A stretch of DNA of 64,000 nt from Alicyclobacillus sp. SP_1 (GTDB taxonomy: Bacteria; Bacillota; Bacilli; Alicyclobacillales; Alicyclobacillaceae). Below are positions 18,035-27,713 of the stretch, one piece after another. The notes under the pieces were generated by a model that ran no database searches, was not told the DNA's origin, and saw nothing but the letters and a program-made list of their open reading frames with translations. Within the stretch, counting starts at the first letter, position 1; the number at the start of each line of letters is the position of its first letter. The stretch lies in contig NZ_JAMCCX010000015.1 in the NCBI RefSeq assembly GCF_024706985.1, forward strand, positions 1 to 64,000, written 5' to 3'. A program made the position numbers and the translations under genes.

Positions 18035-18538
18035 CTAGTGTAACGCAGGAGGCACCTCTGTGCCAGCGTGTATGTTCTCGTATTCTTCTACCCCGGCTGC
18101 ATCCCAGAGTACCGTGAAAGATGAAGCATCATGCCCAACTCCAGCTGGCGCTGCAAAGAGTATGGCATCGCCAGGTGACAAGTCGTAAGGGCCGTGGTCT
18201 TGCACGCGCAGTGGGGACGATGTCGCTCCTTGGGCCACGAACTGACCTTCGGTGGGGGTCGTCAAAAAAGGCAACAAACTTCCGCTCCAGGACTCCAAAA
18301 TGAGGTGGTGCAGCGTGACTCGAGATTCATTGGCAAGGAGATACACAGGCTGCCCGTGCCACGTCTGTGCCATTTTAGTTGCTTCGAGGCGCGGTGGATG
18401 GTGCGCATTACTTCTTAAGACGACGGTCGCTGCCTTCGTCTCCGGATGCAGTACCAAGATACCCACCGCAACCACCGATGCCGCCACGAGCCACTTACCC
18501 CACCCGATGGGCCGATCCGTTTTCTGGCGCAACTTCAT
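18035..18538 (-). CDS. Hypothetical membrane-anchored protein, 167 aa
   Basis: I do not recognise this family. The product has one N-terminal hydrophobic segment (residues about 14-31), probably an anchor or signal peptide, followed by an extracytoplasmic beta-rich region without cysteines. A GPYDLSPGDAILFAAP segment near residue 120 recalls cupin or copper-binding beta folds but is not enough to assign one. The ATG at 18538 has GAGGGGG 11 bases upstream and the gene overlaps the 3' end of cwlD by 44 bases, so it is translated from the cwlD mRNA. It lies between two genes of sporulation clusters. Confidence 0.7.
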   Translation of the reverse strand: MKLRQKTDRPIGWGKWLVAASVVAVGILVLHPETKAATVVLRSNAHHPPRLEATKMAQTWHGQPVYLLANESRVTLHHLILESWSGSLLPFLTTPTEGQFVAQGATSSPLRVQDHGPYDLSPGDAILFAAPAGVGHDASSFTVLWDAAGVEEYENIHAGTEVPPALH

Positions 18539-19286
18539 GATGGGATGCCCCCTCAAAATATCGAATCAATCCCGTATAGACGGAGAAGGCGATCAGCTCC
18601 TGGTAACGGGCGGTCTGCAGACGATGAAGCTCGGTTGGATGGGTGATAAAGCCTACCTCCACGAGAACTGCTGGTTCAGGAATTCTCTTCAATAAGTACA
18701 GTGTTTGGTTGGACTGAACGCTACGAACGCCATGCATCCCATTGGTCCGAAAAGCCTCTGTGACCGTCTCCGCCAACTCTTTTCCCTTTGGATTACGAGA
18801 AAAATACAGCACCTGTGCTCCGTACCAGGTAGGAGACGGATCGGCATTGCAGTGAATCGACACAAATCCGTCAATCGACTGTTTTCGAACCACCCGAAGT
18901 CTTCCTTGCAAGTCTCCCATATGTCGATGTCGCCGGCGTTCATCCGCATCGCTTGCCAAGTCGACGTCCTCTGTTCGGGTCATAACCACAAAGGCCCCGG
19001 CCTCTCTCAAATCCGTTGCCAGTCGCTTTGCGATGGCTAGATTCAAGCTCTTTTCGGTCGATCCGTCCGATGCCCGCGCACCAGTATCCTTGCCTCCGTG
19101 CCCCGCATCCACGACGATGGTCTTTCCGAACAAACCGTTCCAATTGTTTCCTTTCGACACTGCAAGCGGCTGTGCCGAGACAACATGACACGCAGACTGT
19201 GCGACAACCAAGGCACAAGAAACCAAGCCAAACAAACGGCTGCTCCAACGTTGCAACGTGCTACCCGTTCTCTTCGTGGCACTCAC
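18495..19286 (-). CDS. cwlD: N-acetylmuramoyl-L-alanine amidase CwlD
   Basis: CwlD cleaves stem peptides from muramic acid during spore cortex synthesis, the first step to muramic-delta-lactam. The 263-residue protein has a signal/anchor segment (about 17-38) and an Amidase_3 domain with zinc ligands in VVDAGHGGKDTGA (His63), Glu78 in STEKSLN and SIHCNAD, and the catalytic VEVGFIT Glu. The start is GTG after GTGGGGTGA. Position downstream of rpsI and next to salA is as in Bacillus. Confidence 0.95.
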   Translation of the reverse strand: MSATKRTGSTLQRWSSRLFGLVSCALVVAQSACHVVSAQPLAVSKGNNWNGLFGKTIVVDAGHGGKDTGARASDGSTEKSLNLAIAKRLATDLREAGAFVVMTRTEDVDLASDADERRRHRHMGDLQGRLRVVRKQSIDGFVSIHCNADPSPTWYGAQVLYFSRNPKGKELAETVTEAFRTNGMHGVRSVQSNQTLYLLKRIPEPAVLVEVGFITHPTELHRLQTARYQELIAFSVYTGLIRYFEGASHHEVAPENGSAHRVG

Positions 19287-19423
19287 CCCACTTATCGCTC
19301 TGCGGTTTAAAACGGATGTCCTGGTATTCCATGCCGCTCAATGAATCCTATCCATGGAACTTAATCCATTTTCAATATCCCTGCGCCTAGCCTGCCACGT
19401 CTACGTCATTTTATTCGTGGTCA

Positions 19424-19473
19424 TAAAAAAAATAGACAAAGCCATGAACTAGTATGTTCATGGCTTTGTCTAT
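19424..19473 (-). terminator. Rho-independent terminator of the ribosomal superoperon (after rpsI)
   Basis: A perfect 18-base stem (19432-19449 with 19456-19473) and a 6-base loop is followed on the minus strand by eight Ts. It lies 65 bases after the rpsI stop and separates the ribosomal transcript from cwlD. Nothing else is recognisable in 19287-19538. Confidence 0.95.
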
Positions 19474-19538
19474 TATGAACAGTTTGTGCCAACCCTGCCG
19501 ACGTGAAGGAAGAAACTCTTCCCCAAAATCGCGTGAAA

Positions 19539-19931
19539 CTATCTCTTTGAAAATTGTGGGGCACGACGAGCAGCTTTCAAGCCATACTTCTTCCGTTCCT
19601 TCATTCGAGCATCTCGAGTCAACAAGCCAGCTTTTTTCAATGTTGGCCGAAGCTCTGGGTCCACGCGAAGTAAGGCTCTGGCAATGCCATGCCTAATGGC
19701 GCCAGCCTGACCAGATACGCCACCACCATAGACATTCGCAACCACGTTATAACGGCCCAAAGTATCCGTCAGCATCATAGGCTGCTTCACAATCAACTTC
19801 AGCGTCTCTAACCCGAAATAATCGTCCATATTTCGTTGGTTAATCTGAATGGTACCGTCACCCGGCAACAACCGGACTCTCGCCACGGACTGTTTCCGAC
19901 GCCCGGTTCCCCAATACTGTAATTGAGCCAC
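19539..19931 (-). CDS. rpsI: 30S ribosomal protein S9 (uS9)
   Basis: The 130-residue protein begins [20 protein letters not shown] and ends in the basic SKR-type tail (APQFSKR) that reaches into the ribosomal P site. Length and motifs are normal. It follows rplM by 17 bases and is the last gene of the superoperon, just before a strong terminator. Confidence 0.98.
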   Translation of the reverse strand: MAQLQYWGTGRRKQSVARVRLLPGDGTIQINQRNMDDYFGLETLKLIVKQPMMLTDTLGRYNVVANVYGGGVSGQAGAIRHGIARALLRVDPELRPTLKKAGLLTRDARMKERKKYGLKAARRAPQFSKR

Positions 19932-19948
19932 CTAGTGTCCCTCCTTCA

Positions 19949-20389
19949 TCACTTCGTAGCCGGTGTAAAAGGCTCAGGTTTCTGCGCTGCATGCGGATGC
20001 TCCGGCCCAACGTATAATTTTAACTTCATGAACTGCTTACGGCCCAACGAGTTGTGAGGCAACATTCCGCGCACAGCCGCCTCCAGCACCCGCTCAGGAT
20101 GTTTCTGAAGCATATCTACTGCCTTCACTTCTTTCAATCCACCAGGATATCCAGAATGCCGACGATACAATTTTTGTTGTAGTTTTCTCCCGGTAAAGAC
20201 GACTTTTTCAACGTTGGTGACGATGACAAAGTCACCCGTATCCACATGAGGAGTAAACTCAGGCTTGTGTTTGCCCCGCAAGAGCGAAGCAATTTCCGTT
20301 GCTAAACGACCTACACGCCACCCTGTGGCATCTATGTGCAGCCATTTACGTTCCACGGCGTTCGGTTTCGCCATGTACGTCGTTGTCAT
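19949..20389 (-). CDS. rplM: 50S ribosomal protein L13 (uL13)
   Basis: The 146-residue protein has the L13 signature [18 protein letters not shown] and [13 protein letters not shown]. The N-terminal [16 protein letters not shown] form aligns with Bacillus L13, and the ATG at 20389 has a GGGAGGG ribosome site 7 bases away. The 66-base gap to truA may hold a promoter (TACAAT is visible, without a good -35). Confidence 0.98.
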   Translation of the reverse strand: MTTTYMAKPNAVERKWLHIDATGWRVGRLATEIASLLRGKHKPEFTPHVDTGDFVIVTNVEKVVFTGRKLQQKLYRRHSGYPGGLKEVKAVDMLQKHPERVLEAAVRGMLPHNSLGRKQFMKLKLYVGPEHPHAAQKPEPFTPATK

Positions 20390-20455
20390 AGGAGTCCCTC
20401 CCGAATCGATTCATTCTACATCCATTGTAACGGGGCTTACGATGGACAGAATGCA

Positions 20456-21244
20456 CTAATCTTCATGATACGTCATGCGATTCGAAATAGCAAGCTTCAA
20501 GTCGGTCTCATCATAGTAGACGTTCCACAGACTCAAACCCCGAGCCGCCGCTGTCGGGCCAGCAAGTTTTCGGTCCCTCTCGTACAAAATGTGTTCCACT
20601 GCACCCGGGGCTATTCTCCCTCGTCCCACTTCCAATAAGGTGCCAACCATGATGCGAACCATGTGCTGAAGGAACCCACTTCCAGTAATGAAGAAATCGA
20701 GGTAACCACCAGAGGGTGCGATGTCAATCTCGTAGACCGTCCGCTCTTTGGTTTGACTTTGACTTGAAGTCGCGCAAAACGACGTAAAGTCATGCCGACC
20801 AAGAAGTGCGCGCGCTGCTTCCTCCATTCGTGACACATCCAGAGCGTACGGAGTGTGCTCCGCAAACCGATAGCCAAAAATGTCGGGAACACGACGGGTA
20901 TCAACGCGGTAGCGATAGGTCTTGCCGATGGCCGAGTATTGGGCATGAAAAGCATCGTCCACAACCGTCGCGTCCAGAGCGATGATATCGCCTGGCAAAC
21001 AGCGACGCAGGACATAGGTAAACCGCTCAGCTGGCGGCCCTACGTCCTGTTCCCAGTTCACAACCTGAGCTCGCGCGTGAACACCCGCATCAGTTCGGCC
21101 TGACCCATAAATTTCAATGGGGTGTCCAACCAATCTCTGTACAACCGCCTCGAGCGTGCCTTGTACCGTTCGGAGACCGTTTTGACGCGCAAATCCGTGA
21201 AAGTCCGTGCCATCGTATGCCACGACCAACTTGATGTTCGCCAT
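20456..21244 (-). CDS. truA: tRNA pseudouridine(38-40) synthase
   Basis: TruA modifies uridines 38-40 in the anticodon stem-loop. The 262-residue protein has VAYDGTDFHGFARQ, the catalytic Asp in GSGRTDAGVHA and the LQHMVRIMVGTLLEVG motif. It follows rplQ by only 19 bases; the ecfA1-ecfA2-ecfT transporter genes that usually separate rplQ and truA in Bacilli are absent. The Shine-Dalgarno before the ATG is weak. Confidence 0.97.
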   Translation of the reverse strand: MANIKLVVAYDGTDFHGFARQNGLRTVQGTLEAVVQRLVGHPIEIYGSGRTDAGVHARAQVVNWEQDVGPPAERFTYVLRRCLPGDIIALDATVVDDAFHAQYSAIGKTYRYRVDTRRVPDIFGYRFAEHTPYALDVSRMEEAARALLGRHDFTSFCATSSQSQTKERTVYEIDIAPSGGYLDFFITGSGFLQHMVRIMVGTLLEVGRGRIAPGAVEHILYERDRKLAGPTAAARGLSLWNVYYDETDLKLAISNRMTYHED

Positions 21245-21263
21245 GGTCCATCATCCCAGCGGT

Positions 21264-21632
21264 TCACTGAACCAGTTCTAACAGTACCATCGGTGCAGCA
21301 TCCCCTCGACGGGGACCAATTTTGGTGATACGAGTATAGCCACCATTCCTTTCGGAATACCGCGGGCCAAGCTCAGAAAACAGTTTTTGAATGGCGTCGG
21401 GATTGCCTTCTTCCGCAGTGAGAAATTCGCGACGGACATAGCTCGCAACCTGACGGCGCGCATGAAGATCTCCACGTTTCGCCAGAGTAATCATTTTTTC
21501 CGCAATGGAGCGAAGTTCTTTCGCTTTCGCTTCCGTCGTCTGAATACGTTCGTAAAGGAATAAATCCGTCACCATGCTGCGAAACAACGCTTTTCGCGCA
21601 GACGAAGTGCGACCTAACTTACGATAAGGCAC
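21264..21632 (-). CDS. rplQ: 50S ribosomal protein L17 (bL17)
   Basis: The 122-residue protein has the L17 pattern [20 protein letters not shown] near the N-terminus and [16 protein letters not shown] at the end. GTG start with AAGGAGGA upstream. It follows rpoA by 99 bases as the end of the alpha operon. Confidence 0.98.
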   Translation of the reverse strand: MPYRKLGRTSSARKALFRSMVTDLFLYERIQTTEAKAKELRSIAEKMITLAKRGDLHARRQVASYVRREFLTAEEGNPDAIQKLFSELGPRYSERNGGYTRITKIGPRRGDAAPMVLLELVQ

Positions 21633-21731
21633 CGAGAGTCCTCCTTTTGCAGTAAATTGTTCTGTCGACCACTATCCAGAGCGCGGCCTTCCAGCCACGT
21701 CTCACGAAAGGGTTTGGGCCGACATTAATTC

Positions 21732-22670
21732 TCAGTCTTCCGGACGAAGGGACAGGCCCATCCCAATCAACTTCTCCATCACTTCTTCAAGGGACTTGCG
21801 ACCAAGATTTCGGACTTTCATCATTTCATCTTCTGACTTTGCACACAGCTCCGCAACCGTGTTAATTCCAGCGCGTTTCAGGCAATTGTAAGAACGCACG
21901 GAGAGGTCCAGTTCTTCAATCGGCATATCTAAAACGCGCTCCGCGCCGCTGTCTTCTTTTTCAATCAACAGCTCCGCCCGCCGACCACTATCCGATAAAG
22001 CGGAAAAGAGCGACAGGTGGTCCGCTAAAATACGAGACGCCATCGAGACCGCCTCTTCAGGGCTCACACTACCATCCGTCCAAATCTCCAGGGTCAATTT
22101 ATCGTAATCCGTGACCTGGCCAACGCGAGTGTTCTCAACAGAAAAATTCACCCGCGTTATCGGGGAATAGAGGGAGTCGATAGGAATAACTCCAATCTCT
22201 TGCTCCTCCAACTTATTTCGATTGGCCGGTTGATAGCCGCGTCCCTGACCTGCGCGTAATTCCGCATAAATGCGTCCGCCTTCTGTCAAAGTGGCGATGT
22301 GCATTTCCGGATCGATAATATCCACATCAGAGTCGGCCCGAATGTCGCTCGCCGTCACGGGACCTGGTTGGTCCGCATCGATGACCAGCAACTTCTCTTC
22401 GTCGGAGTGTATCTTCAACGAGAGGCGCTTCAGATTCAGAATAATTTCGGTCGTGTCTTCGACCACTCCAGGCACTGTGGAGAATTCATGCAACACGCCT
22501 TCAATCTTTACCGAGCGCACGGCGGCACCAGGTATAGACGAGAGAAGAATTCTTCGCAACGAGTTGCCGAGTGTCGTCCCGTATCCTCGTTCAAGCGGCT
22601 CCACAATGAACTTACCATAGACAGGAGTGTGCTCGACCGTCTGAATGCTGGGCTTCTCCATTTCGATCAT
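21732..22670 (-). CDS. rpoA: RNA polymerase alpha subunit
   Basis: The 312-residue protein has the N-terminal dimerisation/assembly domain ([21 protein letters not shown]) and the C-terminal DNA/activator-binding domain ([31 protein letters not shown]). It starts MIEMEKP with AGGAGGG 7 bases upstream. It lies between rpsD and rplQ. Confidence 0.99.
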   Translation of the reverse strand: MIEMEKPSIQTVEHTPVYGKFIVEPLERGYGTTLGNSLRRILLSSIPGAAVRSVKIEGVLHEFSTVPGVVEDTTEIILNLKRLSLKIHSDEEKLLVIDADQPGPVTASDIRADSDVDIIDPEMHIATLTEGGRIYAELRAGQGRGYQPANRNKLEEQEIGVIPIDSLYSPITRVNFSVENTRVGQVTDYDKLTLEIWTDGSVSPEEAVSMASRILADHLSLFSALSDSGRRAELLIEKEDSGAERVLDMPIEELDLSVRSYNCLKRAGINTVAELCAKSEDEMMKVRNLGRKSLEEVMEKLIGMGLSLRPED

Positions 22671-22725
22671 CCGTTACCCTCCTCTTCGACGCTACGGACC
22701 GACCGCCAGACGCATCGTCGCCCGC

Positions 22726-23352
22726 TTAGCGCGAATAGTACTCAACTATCATCTGTTCAGCCACCGGCGTATCAATCTCTTCGCGTGCTGGCTTGCGAAC
22801 GACTTTCGCGGTAGCTTTTTCTGCATCCAATTCCAGCCACTGCGGTATGGTTTTGCTAGCCGACAACTCAATAAGTTCTTTCATTCGAGCCAGTCCCTGA
22901 CTCTTCTCGCGCACGGCGATGACATCGCCGACTTTGACCATGAAGGATGGGATGTCCACTCGTTTTCCATTGACCGTAAGATGACCATGGCGTACGATTT
23001 GCCGTGCTTCCGCGCGCGATGCACCAAAGCCCAGACGGTGAGCCACATTGTCCAATCGGCTTTCCAAAATTTGAAGAAGATTTTCGCCTGTGACGCCGCG
23101 ATGCTTGGCTGCTTCTTCGTAATAGTGCTCAAATTGCTTTTCTAGCACACCGTAGAAGCGACGAGCTTTTTGCTTCTCACGCAACTGAGAACCATATTCT
23201 GAACTGCGCTTCCGGCCTTGACCATGCTGTCCCGGTGGAAATGGGCGCTTGTCAACCCCGCACTTTTCGCTATAGCACCGCTCTCCCTTGAGGTACAACT
23301 TGATTCCCTCGCGACGGCAGAGACGGCAAACAGGTCCCGTGTATCTCGCCAT
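22726..23352 (-). CDS. rpsD: 30S ribosomal protein S4 (uS4)
   Basis: S4 nucleates 30S assembly. The 208-residue protein has an N-terminal zinc-binding pattern (CRLCRREG ... CYSEKCGV), then the S4 RNA-binding domain with [18 protein letters not shown]. In Bacillus subtilis rpsD is a separate autoregulated gene; here it is within the alpha operon, as in clostridia and many other bacteria. The 104-base gap upstream contains an AGGAGGTG-like ribosome site and may carry S4-responsive leader structure, which I could not confirm. Confidence 0.98.
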   Translation of the reverse strand: MARYTGPVCRLCRREGIKLYLKGERCYSEKCGVDKRPFPPGQHGQGRKRSSEYGSQLREKQKARRFYGVLEKQFEHYYEEAAKHRGVTGENLLQILESRLDNVAHRLGFGASRAEARQIVRHGHLTVNGKRVDIPSFMVKVGDVIAVREKSQGLARMKELIELSASKTIPQWLELDAEKATAKVVRKPAREEIDTPVAEQMIVEYYSR

Positions 23353-23456
23353 TCTAGTGTTGACACCTCCAATATTACTTATACCAATTTGTGCATAGTT
23401 TCCGCGGATTTATGGAACAATCTTGAGTCGGCGCCTGAAGGACTTGATGCATCGCG

Positions 23457-23870
23457 TCAGACGCGGCGACGTTTCGGTGGACGGCATCCATTATGCGGAA
23501 TGGGTGTCACATCGCGAATTCCGCTGACTTCCAACCCCGCAGCCTGCAAGGAGCGAATGGCCGCTTCGCGCCCAGCTCCAGGTCCTTTTACCGACACCTC
23601 GACCTGCTTCATCCCATGTTCCATCGCCGCGCGTGCGGCTGCCTCTGCTGCCATCTGTGCCGCAAAAGGCGTGCTTTTGCGAGAACCTTTAAAACCGACA
23701 TTCCCGGCACTCGACCACGAGATGACGTTACCGGTCAAATCCGTGATGGAAACAATCGTGTTATTAAAAGTTGAGCGGACATGCGCAACGCCAATCTCGA
23801 CATTTTTTCTGTCGCGACGCTTTGTGCGCGGCGCTGGTCCGCCTTTTCGTTGTTGTTTGACCTTCGCCAT
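23457..23870 (-). CDS. rpsK: 30S ribosomal protein S11 (uS11)
   Basis: The 137-residue protein has a basic N-terminal extension and the S11 core [19 protein letters not shown], then [13 protein letters not shown] and the terminal [18 protein letters not shown]. It follows rpsM by 15 bases in the alpha operon. Confidence 0.98.
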   Translation of the reverse strand: MAKVKQQRKGGPAPRTKRRDRKNVEIGVAHVRSTFNNTIVSITDLTGNVISWSSAGNVGFKGSRKSTPFAAQMAAEAAARAAMEHGMKQVEVSVKGPGAGREAAIRSLQAAGLEVSGIRDVTPIPHNGCRPPKRRRV

Positions 23871-23885
23871 CAGTCACACTCCCTC

Positions 23886-24254
23886 CTATTTCTTCTTGCC
23901 AGCAACCGTACGGCGTGGCCCTTTGCGTGTACGAGCGTTCGTCTTCGTGCGCTGCCCACGAACTGGCAAGCCGCGGCGATGACGATATCCACGATAACAA
24001 CCAATCTCCACAAGACGCTTGATGTTCAGCGCAATTTCTCGGCGCAAATCGCCTTCTACCTTGCAATTCTTGTCAATGTAGTCACGAAGACGAATGACCT
24101 CTTCTTCAGTCAAATCTTTGACACGGCGATTTGGGTCGATCTCCGTCGCCTTCAACACCTTATTCGATGTGGTCCGACCTATCCCAAAGATATACGTCAG
24201 GCCGATTTCTACGCGCTTATCGCGCGGCAAGTCTACGCCAGCGATACGGGCCAT
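23886..24254 (-). CDS. rpsM: 30S ribosomal protein S13 (uS13)
   Basis: The 122-residue protein begins [19 protein letters not shown] and ends in the basic GKKK tail with the [19 protein letters not shown] motif. The frame stays open 34 codons upstream, but ATG 24254 has GGAGGTG and matches the family start. Confidence 0.98.
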   Translation of the reverse strand: MARIAGVDLPRDKRVEIGLTYIFGIGRTTSNKVLKATEIDPNRRVKDLTEEEVIRLRDYIDKNCKVEGDLRREIALNIKRLVEIGCYRGYRHRRGLPVRGQRTKTNARTRKGPRRTVAGKKK

Positions 24255-24386
24255 GCTGAATATCCACCTCCAAGGACTTTTCAATCTATAGAAACATGGA
24301 TACAGCTCCGTAGATACGGCAGCCGCGCTGCATTCCATGGCGGAAACAAGAGACAAAAAGGGATGCGGTCATAGGACGCGCTATCC

Positions 24387-24500
24387 TCAACCTTGACGTT
24401 GCTTGTGTTTCGGGTTTTCACAAATCACCATGACATTGCCCTTGCGTCGAATCACCTTACACTTTTCACACATTGGTTTCACCGACGGACGCACCTTCAC
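24387..24500 (-). CDS. rpmJ: 50S ribosomal protein L36 (bL36)
   Basis: This 37-residue gene reads [20 protein letters not shown] and then [17 protein letters not shown] with the zinc ligands Cys11, Cys14, Cys27 and His32. It is the zinc-containing (C+) form. GTG start with GAGGGA upstream. It lies between infA and rpsM as expected. Confidence 0.97.
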   Translation of the reverse strand: MKVRPSVKPMCEKCKVIRRKGNVMVICENPKHKQRQG

Positions 24501-24559
24501 GGAAATCCCTCCTCACTCGCCAAATGATACCCTAGTCCAATCGACCATGCCAGTCTAGC

Positions 24560-24778
24560 TTATTTGAAACGATAGGTAATCCTACCACGACTCAAGTCGT
24601 AGGGAGAAAGTTCTACTGTAACGCGATCACCTGGCAAAATTTTAATGTAATGCATTCTGATTTTTCCAGAGACATGGGCCAATATCTTATGCCCATTCTC
24701 CAACTCCACTCGAAACATGGCATTGGGGAGTGGTTCTATCACTTTGCCCTCGACTTCGATGACATCATCTTTCGCCAT
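24560..24778 (-). CDS. infA: Translation initiation factor IF-1
   Basis: The 72-residue protein [19 protein letters not shown] is a complete S1/OB-fold IF-1 ending in [10 protein letters not shown]. The frame is open 22 codons upstream, but the ATG at 24778 has AAGGAG 8 bases away. It overlaps the end of the KOW-domain gene by 14 bases, so the two are coupled. Confidence 0.98.
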   Translation of the reverse strand: MAKDDVIEVEGKVIEPLPNAMFRVELENGHKILAHVSGKIRMHYIKILPGDRVTVELSPYDLSRGRITYRFK

Positions 24779-25088
24779 GGTCGCTATCTCCTTCCCGCCC
24801 GTATGCCGCGTGGAATCGCCGCATGTCATAGCGCAGCACTGCATTCGTCAACCGCTGTCCATTTTGAAGCAGAGACTCTGTATCCAGTCCGACATACCCA
24901 GTACTGCGCACATGGAGAACATTTTTTCTCTTCGGCTGTTCGACTCGACGAACCTCTCCATCCGCCAAATAGACGAATCTCTCCTGCGCGTGAGCGATAA
25001 CCACGAAATACAGACCAGTGTCTCTGCCTCTCATGACTTCGACGACGCTTCCCAGCTTCGGCAACTCTCGCTTCATCCTCAAGTCCAT
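24765..25088 (-). CDS. KOW-domain RNA-binding protein (YbzG-like)
   Basis: The 107-residue product carries a KOW motif near its start ([21 protein letters not shown]), as in the L14e-like KOW proteins found between map and infA in Bacilli. Function is unknown; RNA or ribosome binding is likely. I take the ATG at 25088, directly after the adk stop; an internal ATG at 25076 is the alternative. The Shine-Dalgarno is poor, suggesting coupling to adk. The map gene that normally precedes it is missing. Confidence 0.8.
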   Translation of the reverse strand: MDLRMKRELPKLGSVVEVMRGRDTGLYFVVIAHAQERFVYLADGEVRRVEQPKRKNVLHVRSTGYVGLDTESLLQNGQRLTNAVLRYDMRRFHAAYGREGDSDHGER

Positions 25089-25090
25089 TC

Positions 25091-25741
25091 CTACTTTCGC
25101 AGGCCATTCAGGATGACGCAAACCTGATGAAAGACTTCGTCAATAGGCAACAGTCCATCGACTTCATACAATAGACTCCTGTCGCGATAGTAGTTCACCA
25201 GTGGCGCCGTCTGGGCGTACTGTTCTAATCGCGTGCTTACCGCCTCAACTGTATCGTCCGGGCGCTGGTAGAGAGTCGCTCCACAGACGTCACAGATGCC
25301 CTCCCGGCTGGGCGGATTGTACTCCAGATGATAAGTCGCACCACAGGACGAGCATATCCGCCGGCCAGTCAATCGCCGCATCAGTACGTCTTCTGGAACA
25401 TGAAGATACAGGACAGCATCGAGTCGTTTTTGAAGGTTCTCGAGGAGTTCACCGAGAGCATCTGCCTGTGCAAGAGTCCTCGGAAAGCCATCCAACAGAA
25501 ACCCAGACTGGACATCCTCTTCGATGAGACGACTACGAACCACTTCAATGGTCAGTTCGTCGGGAACGAGTCGACCACTATCCAGGTATTCCTGGACAGT
25601 GTTACCGAGTGAGCTGCCGCTCGCAATCGCCCGACGAAACATGTCTCCCGTAGAGATATGCGCTATTCCGTATTCGCTCTGAATGCGAGCTGCCTGCGTG
25701 CCTTTTCCAGCACCGGGTAGCCCGAGCAACATGATCTGCAC
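25091..25741 (-). CDS. adk: Adenylate kinase
   Basis: Adk interconverts ATP+AMP and 2 ADP. The 216-residue protein has the P-loop GLPGAGKGT, the FLLDGFPRT motif and a long LID with a four-cysteine zinc site (CSSCG ... CDVCG). GTG 25741 lies 7 bases from GAGGGGG and gives the usual distance from start to P-loop; the frame is open six codons further upstream. It follows secY by 18 bases. Confidence 0.98.
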   Translation of the reverse strand: MQIMLLGLPGAGKGTQAARIQSEYGIAHISTGDMFRRAIASGSSLGNTVQEYLDSGRLVPDELTIEVVRSRLIEEDVQSGFLLDGFPRTLAQADALGELLENLQKRLDAVLYLHVPEDVLMRRLTGRRICSSCGATYHLEYNPPSREGICDVCGATLYQRPDDTVEAVSTRLEQYAQTAPLVNYYRDRSLLYEVDGLLPIDEVFHQVCVILNGLRK

Positions 25742-25759
25742 GCTTTGGCCCCCTCGCAC

Positions 25760-27040
25760 TTAGCGGATGAATCCGCGATACTTTCTCTGTAGCACTTGGC
25801 CTTCCAATTGCTGCAGCGTCTGAAGAGACACACCGACGATAATCAGCAGGGAAGTACCGGTAATCGCAAACGACTGTAGTCCCATGCCCTCCAACAGAAC
25901 AAAGGGCAACACGGCGATAATGCCCAGGAACAGTGAGCCAAACACCGTAATACGATTGACAACCCCTATAATGTACTCCTCTGTCTCAGCACCCGGTCGC
26001 ACTCCTGGAATATATCCCGCATGCTTTTGCAACTGCTCCGCTAACTGCTGTGGGTTGATTTGGATGTGCGTATAGAAGAACGTAAAGGCAATAATCAACA
26101 GCACTTCCAGCCCCACAAACCACCACGATGACGGATACAGGTACCGCAGCACAAGGGTCGACCACTCGTGGCCGGGAAAATAAGACGCGATGGTGTACGG
26201 CAAAATCAACAGGGAGATTGCGAAAATAACAGGAATAACGCCCGCCGCATTGACCTTGAGCGGAATATGCGTCTGTTGCCCACTATACACTGTGCGCCCT
26301 ACCACGCGTTTGGCATATTGCACTGGAATCCGGCGCTCTGCCTGCTGAACATAGACAATCACAGCGAACAGAATCACCGCTCCCACGAGCAAAATGACGA
26401 CGCGCAGAATGCTCAAGAACAAGTGCTGATGTTGGCCAACAAACCACTTCTCATAGACGGCCTGGCCAAACTGCCCGAACTGAGAAATGATGCTGACAAA
26501 GATGAGAATGGAAATACCGTTTCCCACGCCTTTTTCAGTAATCATCTCTCCAAACCACATCAGCAACGTCTCACCAGCGGCTAAAGAAATGACGATGACC
26601 GCGTATTCCCACCAACTATTGGAGAGCAACACGCCACTTCTGTGAAAGGTGAATGTCAAGCCAGCCGCTTGTAGAATACCGAACGAGACCGCCAGATAAC
26701 GAGTGACTTGAGTCAATTTCTGGCGCCCCGACTCCCCCTCTTTTTGCCACTCCTCAAATCGTGTAACTACACCCGATTGAAGTAGTTGCATGATGATGGA
26801 GGCCGTGATGTAGGGCGTCACGCTCATCGCGAAAATGGAGAACCGATAAAACGCACCGCCAGAGAACATGTTCAAAAGGTTGAACAAAGCATTGTGATCA
26901 CCGGACGTCAGCGTGCTCGTATTAATCCCAGGAACGGGGATATAGGTGCCGATACGATAGACTGCTATCACAAACAAGGTGAACAAAATGCGATTTCGCA
27001 GATGCTTTAGTCGCCACAGGTTCGCGATGGTTTGCCCCAC
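25760..27040 (-). CDS. secY: Protein translocase subunit SecY
   Basis: The 426-residue protein has ten membrane spans and SecY signatures (GTYIPVPGIN, PYITASIIMQLL, plug region, SFVEVGRFIR-type C-terminal stretch GLQSFAITGTSLLI). It forms the SecYEG channel with SecE (also in this window). It follows rplO with one base between the stop and start. Confidence 0.99.
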   Translation of the reverse strand: MGQTIANLWRLKHLRNRILFTLFVIAVYRIGTYIPVPGINTSTLTSGDHNALFNLLNMFSGGAFYRFSIFAMSVTPYITASIIMQLLQSGVVTRFEEWQKEGESGRQKLTQVTRYLAVSFGILQAAGLTFTFHRSGVLLSNSWWEYAVIVISLAAGETLLMWFGEMITEKGVGNGISILIFVSIISQFGQFGQAVYEKWFVGQHQHLFLSILRVVILLVGAVILFAVIVYVQQAERRIPVQYAKRVVGRTVYSGQQTHIPLKVNAAGVIPVIFAISLLILPYTIASYFPGHEWSTLVLRYLYPSSWWFVGLEVLLIIAFTFFYTHIQINPQQLAEQLQKHAGYIPGVRPGAETEEYIIGVVNRITVFGSLFLGIIAVLPFVLLEGMGLQSFAITGTSLLIIVGVSLQTLQQLEGQVLQRKYRGFIR

Positions 27041-27041
27041 T

Positions 27042-27485
27042 TTAAATCACCTCGACCGTGCCACCCGCCGCCTCAATTTTTTCCTTGGCGGAATTCGAGA
27101 AGGCATGCGCATGCACCGTCAACTTCACCGTAAGTTCTCCGGTGCCAAGAATCTTGACCCCATCCAGGACCTTCCGGACGATCCGATGCTGACGAAGCAA
27201 TTCCGGCGTAATAATGGTACCCTCTGCGAAATCATTCAAAGACTCCAAGTTGACCACAGCATATTCCTTCTTGAAAGGCTCATTGCTGAAGCCGCGTTTG
27301 GGAAGGCGTTTGAAGAGCGGATTTTGACCACCTTCAAAACCTGGACGCACGCCGCCTCCAGACCTGGCCCACTGTCCCTTATGTCCACGTGTCGAGGTTT
27401 TACCGTGTCCGGAACTGGTACCGCGCCCCACCCGTTTCGGTGACTTACGAGAGCCCGGATTGCCTTTCAACTCGTGCAATTGCAC
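27042..27485 (-). CDS. rplO: 50S ribosomal protein L15 (uL15)
   Basis: The 147-residue protein begins (M)[13 protein letters not shown] and has [19 protein letters not shown] and the C-terminal [19 protein letters not shown]. The GTG at 27485 is 8 bases from AGGAGG and matches the family start; nearby in-frame GTG codons lie inside the ribosome site. Confidence 0.97.
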   Translation of the reverse strand: MQLHELKGNPGSRKSPKRVGRGTSSGHGKTSTRGHKGQWARSGGGVRPGFEGGQNPLFKRLPKRGFSNEPFKKEYAVVNLESLNDFAEGTIITPELLRQHRIVRKVLDGVKILGTGELTVKLTVHAHAFSNSAKEKIEAAGGTVEVI

Positions 27486-27497
27486 CACACACACCTC

Positions 27498-27701
27498 CTA
27501 TTCTGTGACAACTTCCTGTTCTATCTCTTCGACGGTCACGAGATGGCGAATACGATTCACCATGCCGCGAATCGTCTCCGTATCCGCATGTACAGCGGTC
27601 TTGTGCATCTTTCTCAGGCCAAGAGCGTAAGCCGTGCGTCGCTGATTTTCCGGACGACCGACCGTGCTGCGCGTCAGTGTGATAGCCAAGAACCTCGCCA
27701 T
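27498..27701 (-). CDS. rpmD: 50S ribosomal protein L30 (uL30)
   Basis: A 67-residue L30 with [27 protein letters not shown]. Slightly longer at the C-terminus than the 59-residue Bacillus form (acidic [10 protein letters not shown]). It lies between rpsE and rplO in the spc operon. Confidence 0.97.
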   Translation of the reverse strand: MARFLAITLTRSTVGRPENQRRTAYALGLRKMHKTAVHADTETIRGMVNRIRHLVTVEEIEQEVVTE

Positions 27702-27713
27702 GTGGCACCCTCC

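Noticed and set aside
23218-23982. Open frame of 254 codons on the plus strand
   Set aside because: Antisense to rpsD, rpsK and rpsM, which are certain.
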